From Mansonella perstans (Eukaryota; Nematoda; Chromadorea; Rhabditida; Onchocercidae): DNA of 64,000 bases. The notes under the pieces were generated by a model. That model had not been told where the DNA came from. It did no database searches and saw nothing but the letters and a program-made list of their open reading frames with translations. Below, piece by piece: positions 26,401-38,000 of the stretch; the first letter of the stretch is position 1; every line of letters begins with the position of its first letter. Location: assembly GCA_037074765.1 (NCBI GenBank), contig JBAMDO010000184.1, positions 51,967 to 115,966 of the forward strand, given 5' to 3'. A program made the position numbers and the translations under genes.

Positions 26401-27127
26401 AATGTTAATGATGATGATGGTAACCATTTATACTTCGAATCTTGCGATTGTTGCAAATCGACGTTACTTCTTTGATCACTGAAATTAAAGAAACATTCAT
26501 CATCATGAAAAGATGACTTTTATGTATTTGATTTCAATATGCAAAAATAAATTTGGATTGATAATTAATTTTAAATATATGGCATCCAGTTTTTTGTGCT
26601 AAAATTGCTACATTTCATTTAATATGTCCAGTTATAAATAATTTTTTTTCCTCTATTTCAATCAAGTAATTAATTTTGTATTGGTGAATTAATCCAACTA
26701 CAATTTCTTGAACAGTTCAAATTATATGCAAATTTTGAGAAATTCCTTCATCGAATAGCAATAACCTTTTAGATAGATTATATTTTGTGGATTCCGTTTG
26801 AAATGATCCTTGTTCATCTCTTTTTCTTCGTTCATTAAATATCGCTGATGATGATGATGATAGTAAATTATTTTTATCGCTGTAATATGATCAATTTAAT
26901 AAAGTAAAAATTACCAATCAAATGGTCAGCTTAGTGAAAAAGAAAAATTTATCCAAAAAATGCATCAAATTTTTTTTTTTAGGTTTATTTCAATAATAGA
27001 TGGAAGAGAACAAAGTTGCGTTAAATGTGTGTGTGTGTGTGGTGTGTGTGTGTGTGTGTGTGTGTGGTGTAAAAACAAGAACTGAGAAATACCGGGATTA
27101 CTTGGAGAAAGCTTCTGTGATATCCAT
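23422..27127 (-). CDS. Low-complexity Ser/Gln/Thr/Lys-rich protein with poly-Ala/poly-Thr stretch
   Basis: I do not recognise this protein. Exons, 5' to 3' on the minus strand: 27102-27127 (ATG, weakest call), 26766-26879, 26294-26478, 25460-25649 (or 25453-25649), 24239-24325, 23787-23880 and 23422-23585 (TAA). Phases agree at every junction except 25460 to 24325: the good donor AG|GTTAAA ends in phase 2 while the next exon starts in phase 0. Either the weaker donor at 25453 is used (giving about 288 aa) or a small exon is missed. The protein is rich in Ser, Gln, Asn and Asp, with one CSNC pair and one helix-like segment (LLRAAEFLTRLE). The last exon encodes about seven Ala and seven Thr, then a basic Lys-rich tail. 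It is probably largely disordered; no catalytic motif, signal peptide or membrane segment is seen. Confidence 0.55.
23518..23562 (-). repeat. Coding compound microsatellite (GTT)n(GCA)n
   Basis: Seven TGT-type units are followed by seven CAG-type units on the + strand. Read on the minus strand in the last exon they give Ala repeats followed by Thr repeats. Length change by whole units would leave the frame intact. Confidence 0.75.
23973..23992. repeat. CA microsatellite
   Basis: An (AC)n run inside an intron of the low-complexity gene. Confidence 0.8.
24945..25140. repeat. Duplicated ~90-bp intronic segment
   Basis: Two diverged copies share GAATTAGA.ATATTTGAGA, then TGTCTTTC.TCAT.CTGAAATCAAAA, a GATA-rich stretch and CCAATTCTTT, at about 24946-25013 and 25043-25140. 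Both lie in an intron of the minus-strand gene. Confidence 0.6.
27026..27070. repeat. GT microsatellite
   Basis: A (GT)n run with two GGTG interruptions. It lies 31 bp downstream (in the minus sense) of the proposed first exon of the low-complexity gene. Confidence 0.9.
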
Positions 27128-29559
27128 AAAATGTTAAAAATATTTGGCTATTACTAACACAGAAGATACAGGAATAGTAGTAAAGAATAATATAAAAATA
27201 TCATCAGAAGTATTCCAATATGAAAAAAAAGTAAATCCTCTAAATTAAGCGCAAAGTGTAAAGTTTAGAGTGCAAAGCAGCTCTGTCTGATATGAAAATG
27301 CTATTTCAATCAGTAAAGACTAACTGGTCAGCTTTCGTGATCATTTATTTATATCTCTCACAAATATGTTTCATTTGCTAATCAAGCCTTAGCTGATACA
27401 ATTTTTGAGCATGTCGTGGTCAGTTCCTCAGGAATTTATTTAGGCATGATTACTACTACTAAATGGTTGTAATTAAATATATAAAAATTTTGGATAAATT
27501 CACTTCTCCAAACAGATGTTGAATTTAATCGAAAGATATTCTTTGTCATCCATCTATGGATTCTGAAATAGAACTATATAATGATGATCTGCAGCGATAC
27601 AACGAATAGAATGATCTCTCAACTTTTAAATTAATTTCAATTCAATTCTTTCACGGGATAAAGGAGCTGCAGTAGTAGCAGTAGTAGTAGTAGTGGTAGT
27701 AGTAGTAGTAGTAGTAGTAGTAATAAATTACTGTTGCCGTTATCAAATAACAGATATATGAACAGGTGAATTGCATGTTTGCGCAATCATTTACTTATAA
27801 CATTTATAAATAAGTTTCTTTAACTTACTATGCCTTAGCTGATAGAAATTTTGGGAAAATTTTGTGCCTAATCTTTATCAGCTTAATGAAATTATTTTTA
27901 AGCTTTTAATCAAGGCACAAATCAGTGTAGCTGTTAGGAAAAAATGCTACAAAGAAGATTTGTTGAAAAAAGCAGGCAATGAGTTTTTCCTTGCATCATC
28001 TAAACTGTCTTATTACAACCAATAAATAAAATTCAAATATTTAAAAAAAATGAAAAAGCGTAATTTCGTTACTTGAACAAAGAAAAGACACTAGGTACGC
28101 TCGAACAGAAACTGTAAAATGAATTGAAATTATGAAATAAATTTCTCTTTAATACTTTTTCTTCTTGTCATTTTTTTTTCATTACTTATTTTCAAATTAA
28201 TGTTTGAGTTTAAACTCAAATAATTTAAATCTTAATTTCAAAAAAAGAAGCCTATTCATTTGCCTTGAATGTAATTATTTTATGCTACTTTAGAAGTTCT
28301 TTCAAATTTTCTTTTTCTCTTCCCTCTTTCTTAAACTATAAACAAAACCTATGTAAGAGAAAAAAAAACACACACACATTCTGACCGTTGACATTTTAGG
28401 ATTGGAAAATTTTGCAAGCAAAAATTGCAAATAAAATTTCTTCTTTTTTCTTCAATGAAAAACGAGAAATGGATTGGTTGGAAAAAAATGCTTTGACTAA
28501 ACTTTTTCTACTAAAATTAAAACTGATTTTTCTTTCCCTCAAAATCAACTTTTTTTATTTGAAATGTTTTTTATGAAAATAGCATTAAATTCAAATCTTT
28601 TTCATTTTCTCTTTTAACTTCATTTTTTTCTGTTATATCAATAATATGATGGTATAAAAAAAAATTGATCAGTAAATTTAAAATATTACAAAAAGACTGA
28701 ATATTGCTAGCGCAGAAATGTTCGGAGGTATAAGAAAATCTTAAGCGTTTTGATATAATTGTACTTAAATCGAAAACAATTTTACGCACATACTTAAAAT
28801 GACAAAGATGAACATATTATAACTATATAAAATATTAAATTATTTATATGAAATTATCAGTTCCTTATTATCAATTTTCTTTCTGGATTTCTGGTCATAC
28901 ATTTTATTTAAAAATACTTCAATTTTTTTTCCCGACTTCTTTCTTAATTTCCATTAAATAATCCTTTCTATAGAGAAGCATCCTTTCGCTGCTGCTCTAA
29001 TAAAATCTGAAATAGAATTGAACTGGAATGATTAAATTATCTTTTTTATATAAATTTCCTGCATAAAATAGAAGATTTGATTGACATATTGATATAGTAA
29101 AATTATCTTTGAAATTACTGTGCGATTATTCAGAAAGCTATCATCATTAGTTAGCATTTAAATTTTACATTATTTTTAACCTAAAAAAAAAAACTATCAC
29201 AATATTTCACTTATACCAAATCGTATGTATTTGGCTCATTGTTCATTAAATTAAAATCAATTGAAGACTGTATTTTTTGTAATAAAAAATTCTCTTAATT
29301 AATCACTTAAAACATCACTCACTCACTCATATCCTCTCCCTTCCTTCCTCTCTCACAGTAATTTTTTCTCTTTTAACAATAAATTTTAAATCTTTTTTGT
29401 CCTTATTATGTCCAAAAAAAAAAAGCTTTGAACAATTGATTTTAAATTTAATTTTAAATTTTTAAAAATATGTCTTATAACATTTCTATCTGAATTGTAA
29501 CTCTTCCTGAAAAAAATAATAATACTAATAAGTGACTGAATTTAATAAACTTTTAAAAT
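27128..29559. other. Interval with no supported gene
   Basis: It contains a TAG microsatellite, two loosely similar segments near 27320-27410 and 27785-27850 (both with CCTTAGCTGATA), and the 3' flank of the tetraspanin. The frames near 28571-28789 and 28965-29006 (minus) lack partners with consistent phases. Confidence 0.5.
27670..27723. repeat. TAG/GTA microsatellite
   Basis: About 17 imperfect units with GCA and GTG interruptions. A similar repeat lies at 32707-32772. Confidence 0.85.
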
Positions 29560-32026
29560 TTAAGCCGGTTTCTTTTGAAGTTGTTTGAAAATAACTTGAA
29601 GTTGTTGTTGCCAACGGGTAATGTATAATATTCGCTCAATTCGTCGTCGCTTTTCCGCAAAGAAATAAATAAGTGGTGACAAAATTAATTGCACAACTAT
29701 ATCTCCAATCATGAATGAGCAAAAAATCTACAAAGGAAAAAAAATGAATTTTATAAAATAAAAAACGAAATTTGTTTTTTTTTTTTTTATAATCATAATT
29801 ATTTTACAAATTCCAATAAAAATCAATCAATCAAAAAAAAAGTATTGAAAATAATTTTACTTTTATACTTTTTGTAATTTCAGCTATCGCTTTCTTTCGA
29901 CAACCAATAACATGTTCTGTGTAGTATGATGGCTGAGTTGTGCTGTCTGAAAATTTTTCGGGAATATGTTTTTTGGATTTGGAATTAAAAAAGTCTTTTT
30001 TCACTGAAAAAGAATGCTGAATTTGTTTTATTCCGGAAAACTTTTCCGGAAAATATTGTTTGAATATGAAATCAAAATTTATTTTTTAAGATTATAGAAT
30101 GAAATTAAAGCAGGAAATAAATAGAAGGAATTAGTGGAAAATGATAAATTGTCAAGTTTCTTTTCGTTTGAAAAAGAACATTAAATTTGTTTTATTCTGG
30201 AAAACATTTTTGGATATGAAATCAGAATTTGCTTTTTTTGGGTTAAAGAATGAAATTCAAACACAAATTAAAAAAATAAATAAAATGAATCAATAGAAAG
30301 TAAGCATCGAAAACAAGTTTTAATTTCATCGTAAAATTAATTATGTTAAATTTTCTTTTCTCTTTTATTTTGAAAAGAAATTTGAAAGAATAGAAAATTT
30401 TCGTAATATGCAAAAAATATTCAAATAATTCAATTAATTATTCATTAAGAATGAATTTAACTATTAATCTTTCTAACACTATTATCTGTTAAATACAAGA
30501 AGTAAAATGCAGTTAATTGTTCAAAAAAAAAAGCCTAATTAATGAAAATGATTAATCGTGAAAAATTTGCGTGAACTTTGCTCCAAATAAATTGAGCATA
30601 AAAAATTTGTCGCTGAACAACAAGATGGAGTAAATCGTCTTGGTATCCAACTATCTGACCACCATAGATCTTGTTTTGTCATCTGAAATGTTGCAAAGTT
30701 TTTCACACCTACAAACTTTAAGTACTGCAATAATATTTACGCAATGTATCTTTAAAGTTCAGGAGGGGAAAAAGTTTGAGGAAATAGGAAAAATGAAATT
30801 TTTCATACTTGTTAATTAAATTTTAAAAAGCAACAACGGACATGAATGAGAGAACCTGATTGTGCTCAAATCTTCCAGAATATAGGCTTAACCATTCATG
30901 TGACCCGTCAACTCCACAACATTCCATTTGTCGTTGAACTGAATTAACCTTAAAGTTTTTTTTTTTTCTCGAATATTCCAAATTAACCTAAAAACTTTTC
31001 AAAGTAGCAAGTAAAATTTTATGATTAAAATCAAAAAAAAAAAGTTTAATTACAAACAAATCTGAGATAGTTGTCAAGCTTTTTGATAATTGCTTCATTT
31101 TCCGGTAATTCACGAACACCATAAATAGGTTTACGTGAAACTGTTGCATTGAAGTTTTGCATAGTGAAATTCTTCGCTGCTGCTATCAATAAATCATCAT
31201 CATCATCAATCGATTCGGTTGCATTAAACTGAAAATTAATTTGCATTCAAAAACTGTTTCAAAATCTTCTTGTCATTTTTATTTTTTGCAGCATTTTTTT
31301 TTTATGATTTGGATCAAATTAAATTTAAATCTGTAAAGTTTGAAACTTAAATTTTAAGTTTAATCTGTAAAATTTGAAATTTAAATTTCAATTCTAATCT
31401 GTAAGACCTGAAATTTAAATTTTAAATGAAATTCCAGACAGCAAAACAAAAATATTGTAAGATGAAAAATTTTTTTCCCATACCACTGGTGCAGTTAAAT
31501 TTGATGAATAATAATGAATGTAATGAAATTTATCCAGCCATATGCTATTGAATGCTTTTGTAGATGCATGTGATGCTGTCAATGCAAGAATTATTCCTGT
31601 ATGAAAAATTTATGCAACGATTAAATGTTCCTTTTTTTTTCTCATTTAAAAAACAATTGAACAAAAATGAACACTGTAAAAATATACGACAAATAAACAT
31701 TCAGTAGTTTTTGTTTACTTTTCTCGATTAGTTTTTCTAATTTAAATAAGAATTGAATTTTTCCAAACTTAAATATGAATCGAATATTGATTAAACAATT
31801 AGTGTTTTAAGTAAAAATTACGATAAGAAAGGAAAGCAAAAATGTTTGAATAACATTTTACATGGTATTTACTTTCTGCTTTACAGGTGAATTTTACCTG
31901 ATACAGAAAACGGAAAAAAAATAATCAATTGGTATAACAGTACAATTATTATGAAATATTTAGTTGTTCCATATTTACCATCCAACAGTAAAAGAAATGT
32001 TGCAATATCTGTTATTAATACACTAC
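29560..32026 (-). CDS. Tetraspanin, C-terminal part (TM3, large extracellular loop, TM4)
   Basis: Minus-strand exons with agreeing phases: 31979-32026, 31484-31596, 31058-31228, 30856-30948, 30577-30682, 29861-29946 and 29560-29727 (TAA). They give about 260 residues. A hydrophobic segment (FLLLLDGIILALTA) leads into a long extracellular loop with the diagnostic CCG motif (MECCGVDGSHEW), then PSCC, then a GC before the last membrane segment (FMIGDIVVQLILSPLIYFF), followed by a basic Arg/Gln-rich tail. This is the tetraspanin cysteine order CCG...PxxCC...GC. The loop is longer than usual and has several N-glycosylation sequons (NLT, NAT, NFT, NAT, NST) and an Asp run. TM1 and TM2 are missing. 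A candidate upstream exon at 32512-32619 fits in phase, but its sequence is not clearly a membrane segment. The acceptor at 31979-32026 (ATTGAAG) is weak. The family call is firm; the 5' end is not. Confidence 0.78.
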
Positions 32027-32511
32027 CTTCAATTAATTACATTGATACATGAAGACTGATTATCAGAATAATTGAAAAAAAATAGTAATAACAATTATCA
32101 AATATTAATTATTAAAAAATACTATGAAACTCATGCAAATAACAATAATAATAATTTTGATTCATATTTTTAAAATATTTGCAAATTTCAATTATTTCTA
32201 ACAGTTTGTATTACACGTAGAAATAGCAGCAGTATTTCAATATATCAGTTCTGACATGTTCAAAAAGGTTAAAATTTGCAATGTTTTTTTTGAATTTAAT
32301 TTGAAAATAATTTTTTGTTTTGAGGAGGATTAATTTTATATTTTTTTTAAAAAAATTTTTTATATTATTTAGTTGTATCGCCATTATCAATAGAACTTTT
32401 TTACAATTATTGAAATGATGAATTCCAAAATTACAATATTAATTACTTCGGCTTAATTTGATTTTTTTTTTTTTTGCTAAATTTTGTCACAATTGGCAAA
32501 CTTGAATGTAC

Positions 32512-32619
32512 TTGAAAAAATAGCATATTCAATGACGAATTCAAGGAGATCATTCTGTCCGTAAAGTTTGATGCTAAGTAAATAAGGCTGTACTAGTAGC
32601 ACAATTGATTCGTAAAGAA
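32512..32619 (-). other. Candidate upstream exon of the tetraspanin gene
   Basis: It is bounded by TTTTCAG and A|GTACAT and open for 35 codons. Its phase (2 bases in, 1 base out) fits the exon at 31979-32026. The peptide is hydrophobic in parts (VLLVQPYLLSIKLYG) but unlike a typical TM1 or TM2. Confidence 0.25.
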
Positions 32620-32706
32620 CTGAAAAGAATATCTTATTTATCAATACTTCCTAAAGGATTTTTAAATATTCAGTCAATATTTCTAGTAGCTGCTACTATC
32701 AATCGA

Positions 32707-32772
32707 GTAGTAGTAGTAGCAGAAGTGGTAGTAGTAGTTGTAGTAGTGGCAGTAGTAGTGGTAGTAGTAATA
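32707..32772. repeat. GTA microsatellite
   Basis: Imperfect (GTA)n with GCA, GTG and TTG variants. The + strand stays open as a Val-rich peptide, which I reject as coding. Confidence 0.8.
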
Positions 32773-33039
32773 GCAATGGCATCAATTAACTGCTACTGAA
32801 ACAAGGCCTACGATATTAGCTATTTGAATAATTCATTCATATCTCATTTAAATTCTAAATAATATTATCAGTGACAGTGATATCAATCAGTGTGACACAA
32901 AAATTTACAAATTATCGAAGATGAAAATTTTCAATTCTGTCATAAATTGCATTGGATTAAATTATTGCTTTTCTTCCTGCTAGTTAAATAAACTGCTTTT
33001 AGGGAAAAATAAAAAATTTTTAAAAGGCTCTGTTAGCAA

Positions 33040-33185
33040 ATAATAATTACTATTATCGGAACAATTATAATAATAATAATTACAGCAACAATAACAATAA
33101 TAGCAATAACGATTATAGTAAAAATAATAGCAACAATTAGTATTATTAACAATAAACAGAGAATAATAATAATAATAAATGTAGT
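33040..33185. repeat. AAT/AAC/AGC compound trinucleotide repeat
   Basis: Degenerate AATAAT, CAACAA and TAGCAA units over about 145 bp. Confidence 0.75.
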
Positions 33186-35045
33186 AGCAAATGAAATTTG
33201 ACTAATTAACCAGTGAATATGATACAACTTTTCAGGACTATTAGCATTAGTGCTATGGATAAACCGTCCAGTCGTTTCATACTTGCCAATAAATATATTT
33301 TAGAAATTTTACATTATTTTAGCTTTTTTTATAAGATTTTTCCTTCACCGTGAAATGCAAATTTCTGGATTAAAATTATTCATTAAATTATTTTTTTATA
33401 TGGCATAAAATTTTGTTAAATTTTATACATTGACTAAGTAATAATTGATAATAAAGTTTAATGAGTTTTTTCTTTTCTTTGATATGAAACAAAGAAAAAA
33501 AAGATCCAACGAAAATTGCACTAAATATTTTAATACACTTCTCTAACTACTGCACTCAAATATTTTAATATATTTCTTCTCACTACTGTACCTATACAAT
33601 TAATATTGTTAATTCACTTTAGTAAGAAAAAAAAAGCTAAATGATTGTTTGTCAACCAAGTTGTTTAATTACTAAATTATTATCAATTGTTTTTTAATTA
33701 GTTATTATAATTCATTCATTCAAATAAGATCGTACTTTTTTTATCTGCAATAATGAAAGAAAAGGAAATCATTCAATTTATAATTTGTTAAAATTATTTA
33801 ACAATAAATTATTAGTATTTAACGCTGTGCTTCTTCCGGAAAGCGATATCATATTTTGTGTTGTTAACGAGTGCGATTTATTCAACAATATTGTATTATT
33901 TTACTCATACAATATTAAAATACACTGTAACATTTACGATAAACAGTATAACAATATTATAATATTGTGGTCATGCAATAGTAGTAATTCACCACAGTAA
34001 GAAAAAAGTATAAATCATGCAATAAATTGGTAAAAAAAAAAGTTACACAATAAACAAACAATTTGATTAATTTTAACTAAAAAAATTCTTATCATTTTCC
34101 TGCGCTAAGAGCTGATTATTGATTTGTTAAATGATTCCATAATAAAACAAAATACTAGCGGTGGATCATCCTTCTGGGAGATAGACTGAAGCGAAGATAT
34201 CAGAGGTCAAGTAAGGTAAGGAAAGAGTGATGTACCAAATGGTAGTAGTGAATGAACATAGAGGATCGTGGTGTAATTATTGCAAGAATTGTAAAAATTA
34301 ACTCTGTGAAATTTTTCTCTGATACATGTCAAGGGTCAAATACGAAGCTTTGGTACGATTTCTCTGGTCATTATTGAGGGTAAGCCATGATCCTTAGAAT
34401 CATGGGTCTTTGTAGTGATTATCAAATGCTTTTTCCATCAATAGCCTAGCAATAAAGTCTTCTAGATAGCCAGAAGCTCCCATTATTAACCAATGATATC
34501 TTCCTCATCGTCTTAATTTTCTACTTAAAAAATTAAAACTGCCCTCATCCTATGATGACAACTTTAATTTCGATAATTCAACAAAAAGCTTTTATTAGCT
34601 AGTATTTGCTATTATAATGTCAAAAAATTTGGACAAAAAAAAGTTTTCATTCCCAGTTCGATGACTGAAATCAGATTTTCTACATTTAAAATCAATGAAT
34701 GATTTTAAATAAATTTTGCTGTACTACTTTTAAATATAAACATGCATCAGGAAATGGCAACATTTATTTGCAACAAAAAATTTTTAAAAGTTAAAAACCA
34801 AAAAAAAACATGTGCAAGGAAATATCTCTTGATAATTAATGAACAAATGTGAAGCGATAAAAAAATCTCTGCCTGAGGTTTTTTTTTAATTGTAGCACAT
34901 CACTTTTTTCCTAACATCTGTCCAACTTTTTTATGCTACAGTTTACAATACTGCTTTCAAGAATGATATGCTTCAATGTTAATAATGAAACATGTAATAC
35001 AATAGTATCAAAACAGTATCTAATAGTTTCAAAGAATGAATTAAG

Positions 35046-38000
35046 TTAGTAGTAGTCATCATTATTATCATCGTTAGTATCACCAACTCCCTTATTTTTG
35101 ATCTGCTCTTGATTGTTGTACATATTCGCTATCTGAAATAACAAAAGAATTTGCAAATATTTTATTGTAATATGGAAAAAACCAAGGATAAGGCCCTATC
35201 TTTTTTTTGCTTTAAAGACATACCTGCTGTGAAGTGGTAGATTCTTCCGGTGTTTTATCAGTACGCCTTCGAATGTATCGAGGAAAACGCAGAGAGATTC
35301 CCTTTTGCGTATCTACCTTAAAAAGAAAAATATTTAAAAAAATTCCTAAGAGCAGAAAATCTGTTTTCAAAACAATTATCATATAACAAATATATCTCTA
35401 TCAGTACTGAACATAAACTCAAGTTCTTGTTTTTTAGAAAATAATCTGAAATCACTTCAAAACCTACGATTCCTCTTGCAGCAAAATGTTTGGGAGATAT
35501 TGATAAATCAGCTGCTTTTACTTCCCAGACTATTTTTGGATCAAACCATACATCTGGTTTTAATGAGCTATCGTATGAATAATAAGGACGAGCCTGAAAT
35601 AATATTAAAAATTGATGGCATACTAAAATACAGGCAATACAGATATTAAAATTTTTGTCTGCTTAAGAGTTTTCAACTTTGAAACGCTCTAATTTATCTA
35701 AATAATAAAGCATACAACAACAAATAATTCTCGCTAATTAAAATGTCCAATTTTCTTTGCCGGATGTTTAAGACTAATGGAAAAGCGTGCTTAAACTCGT
35801 TAATTAACCGTATTCATCGACTTCATAATTGCTATTTGTCAAAATTGCTTATTTAGACATAATAAAATATTCTAGGAAAGTATGCAATGTGAACTAGCTA
35901 TTTAACAACATACTACTACGAAAGATACACCAGACAACAAATGATGAAAATGAATGATAGAAAATGTATTTGGCATATGTATTCAAAATACTGCTTGAAA
36001 ATTTTAACCTTTTCAATTCTGAATTCTTCAAGGTATTCGTACTGCTGGCGAAGATCATCGTCAGTCAAACCTGTGCCAATCTTAAATGAGAAGTATGGAA
36101 GACTGAAATAGTAATTCTCTAATTCAAATAACACAGATAAAAGAAAGATGCAGAAAGATCGGCAATACCTTGCAGATACTCTCATATTCTTCATTTACTG
36201 GATTATAGCATGACAGCAGATAACCACCATAAACACCCGTCCTTTTACCCGTACCAAAATATGCTCCGATAACAGTGAGATCAACGGTATCGCCAATTGT
36301 GTCCAAATAATCCTTTTTAAGCTATAAGCAAATATTAGTTACTTTAAGACGAAACAAGATAATATATACTGACTGATATAAAAAGTTTTTTCTGCAAAAA
36401 AAAATTTTGTTTCTATAAAAAAATTAATGCTAAGTACTTCTCTACTGAGCTGCCATATCATTACCATAATATATTAAATGAAGATTCAATTAATGATAAA
36501 ATTTGCAGAAACCTTCAGCCAACTGTGTGATCGTTTTGCTATTTCATAAGTAGCATCAGAATCGAGAGTTTTAATCATAAGTCCTTCGCAGTTACCTTTT
36601 ATGGCATCATCCAGAAATTCAGAAATTTGTTCTGTGTCTTCCGTATCTTTGGATGTAACAAATCCACAAACACCTCCAACTTCCTAATCGAAAAAAAGAA
36701 CATTAAAAATCACATACGAATTAAGTTATCGCGAACGGAATCAAATGTATAATCCTAAATACCTTAAAATGCTGCCGCAACATCTCTCGCCGTTTTCGAA
36801 ACGGAGATTTCGTTAGTGACTGCCCATTCCAAAAGAGCAGATCGAACATAAATACATGAACTTTAACTTTTATTTCACTGTCACCTACATTCTGAAAAAA
36901 AAAGAAGATGAAAAATGCATAAGACAGAAATGTTAACCTAGTTCAATATCGTATTTCACCTTTGATTAGTAGTGAGATCGCAATGGACAGGCAGTTCTTA
37001 ATTAGCACTAATCCAGTTAATTCCAAAGATACAAAACATATTATGCATAATACAAACATTGCAAATAATTGTTATTTAAAAAAAAAACTGCAAAGAAAAT
37101 TTTCGATTAATAAAAATGACACTTTAACACAAATACCTTCCTTTTTCTTGTGGAAAGAATCTGGAAAGGTAAAATCGTTTCATGTATAGGATCAAATGCA
37201 ACAATTTCCGAATCAATAATAAAAGATGTCGTTTCCTCATCCATAATCTGCTTTAGGAGTTCTATCAGATCTGGATATTTTTCAGTATTGCTTTCTTGAT
37301 TTCGACTGAATATTTTAATACCTGATGAATCATAATGTACCTGCAAAGAAATCATAAAACATAACTTAATATCACTTCGCAGATTTTTTGAATTAAAGTG
37401 GGTTAACAAATCAATTATCATGATCTAACAAAATTGACCGCATTATTTGAATTCATGTTCTGCAACAGAAATTGTGAAAAAAATGAAGAGGCAAGCTTAT
37501 CAGAAAAATGAATAAAATATCACTTATAGCCTCTCAAAGACTAAATTAAATGAAATTCACCAATAATTAATGCATATTTAAACAATTACTTGAGCTCTTT
37601 CACCGTCGTATTTAAATTCGCAGGCAAAAACTGAACCACCAAAACGCTTTAGTACTTCAGCAATTCCTTTTGTCGGATGTGCTAACATTGGTTTTACAGG
37701 TATACCTTATTAATTACATTAATTTAAAAACAAAAGCATAAAAAATAAAAAACACATATGCTTTATGAGATTTGAAGAATCTGGGATTATGCTCATTTGC
37801 CAGTAAAGTCCACACTCAACAGATTTACCAGTTAACTAAAACGAGTAAACCACAATTGAAGAGCTGATGAAGATGAATAATAGCAAGTAAAATTTCCAAA
37901 AAAAAATATGTAATTTACATAACTTTGTTTTATAAACAGTTACCTGGTGTGATTTTGCATTTTTCTGGCAGTTTTGACAGACCATCATTGAGCACGGCTT

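Larger units (their letters stand above)
32620..35045. other. Interval between tetraspanin and ligase genes, no supported gene
   Basis: It contains TAG and AAT/AAC microsatellites and, at about 34150-34510, a block with visibly more G+C and fewer homopolymers. It should also hold the ligase 3' UTR and the unlocated 5' end of the tetraspanin. Confidence 0.5.

Noticed and set aside
28571..28789. 72-codon minus-strand ORF
   Set aside because: No acceptor or donor in phase with either neighbour and no recognisable motif.
28965..29006. Minus-strand candidate 3' exon (ILLEQQRKDASL then stop)
   Set aside because: It has a good acceptor, but the tetraspanin already ends at 29560 and no other partner fits.
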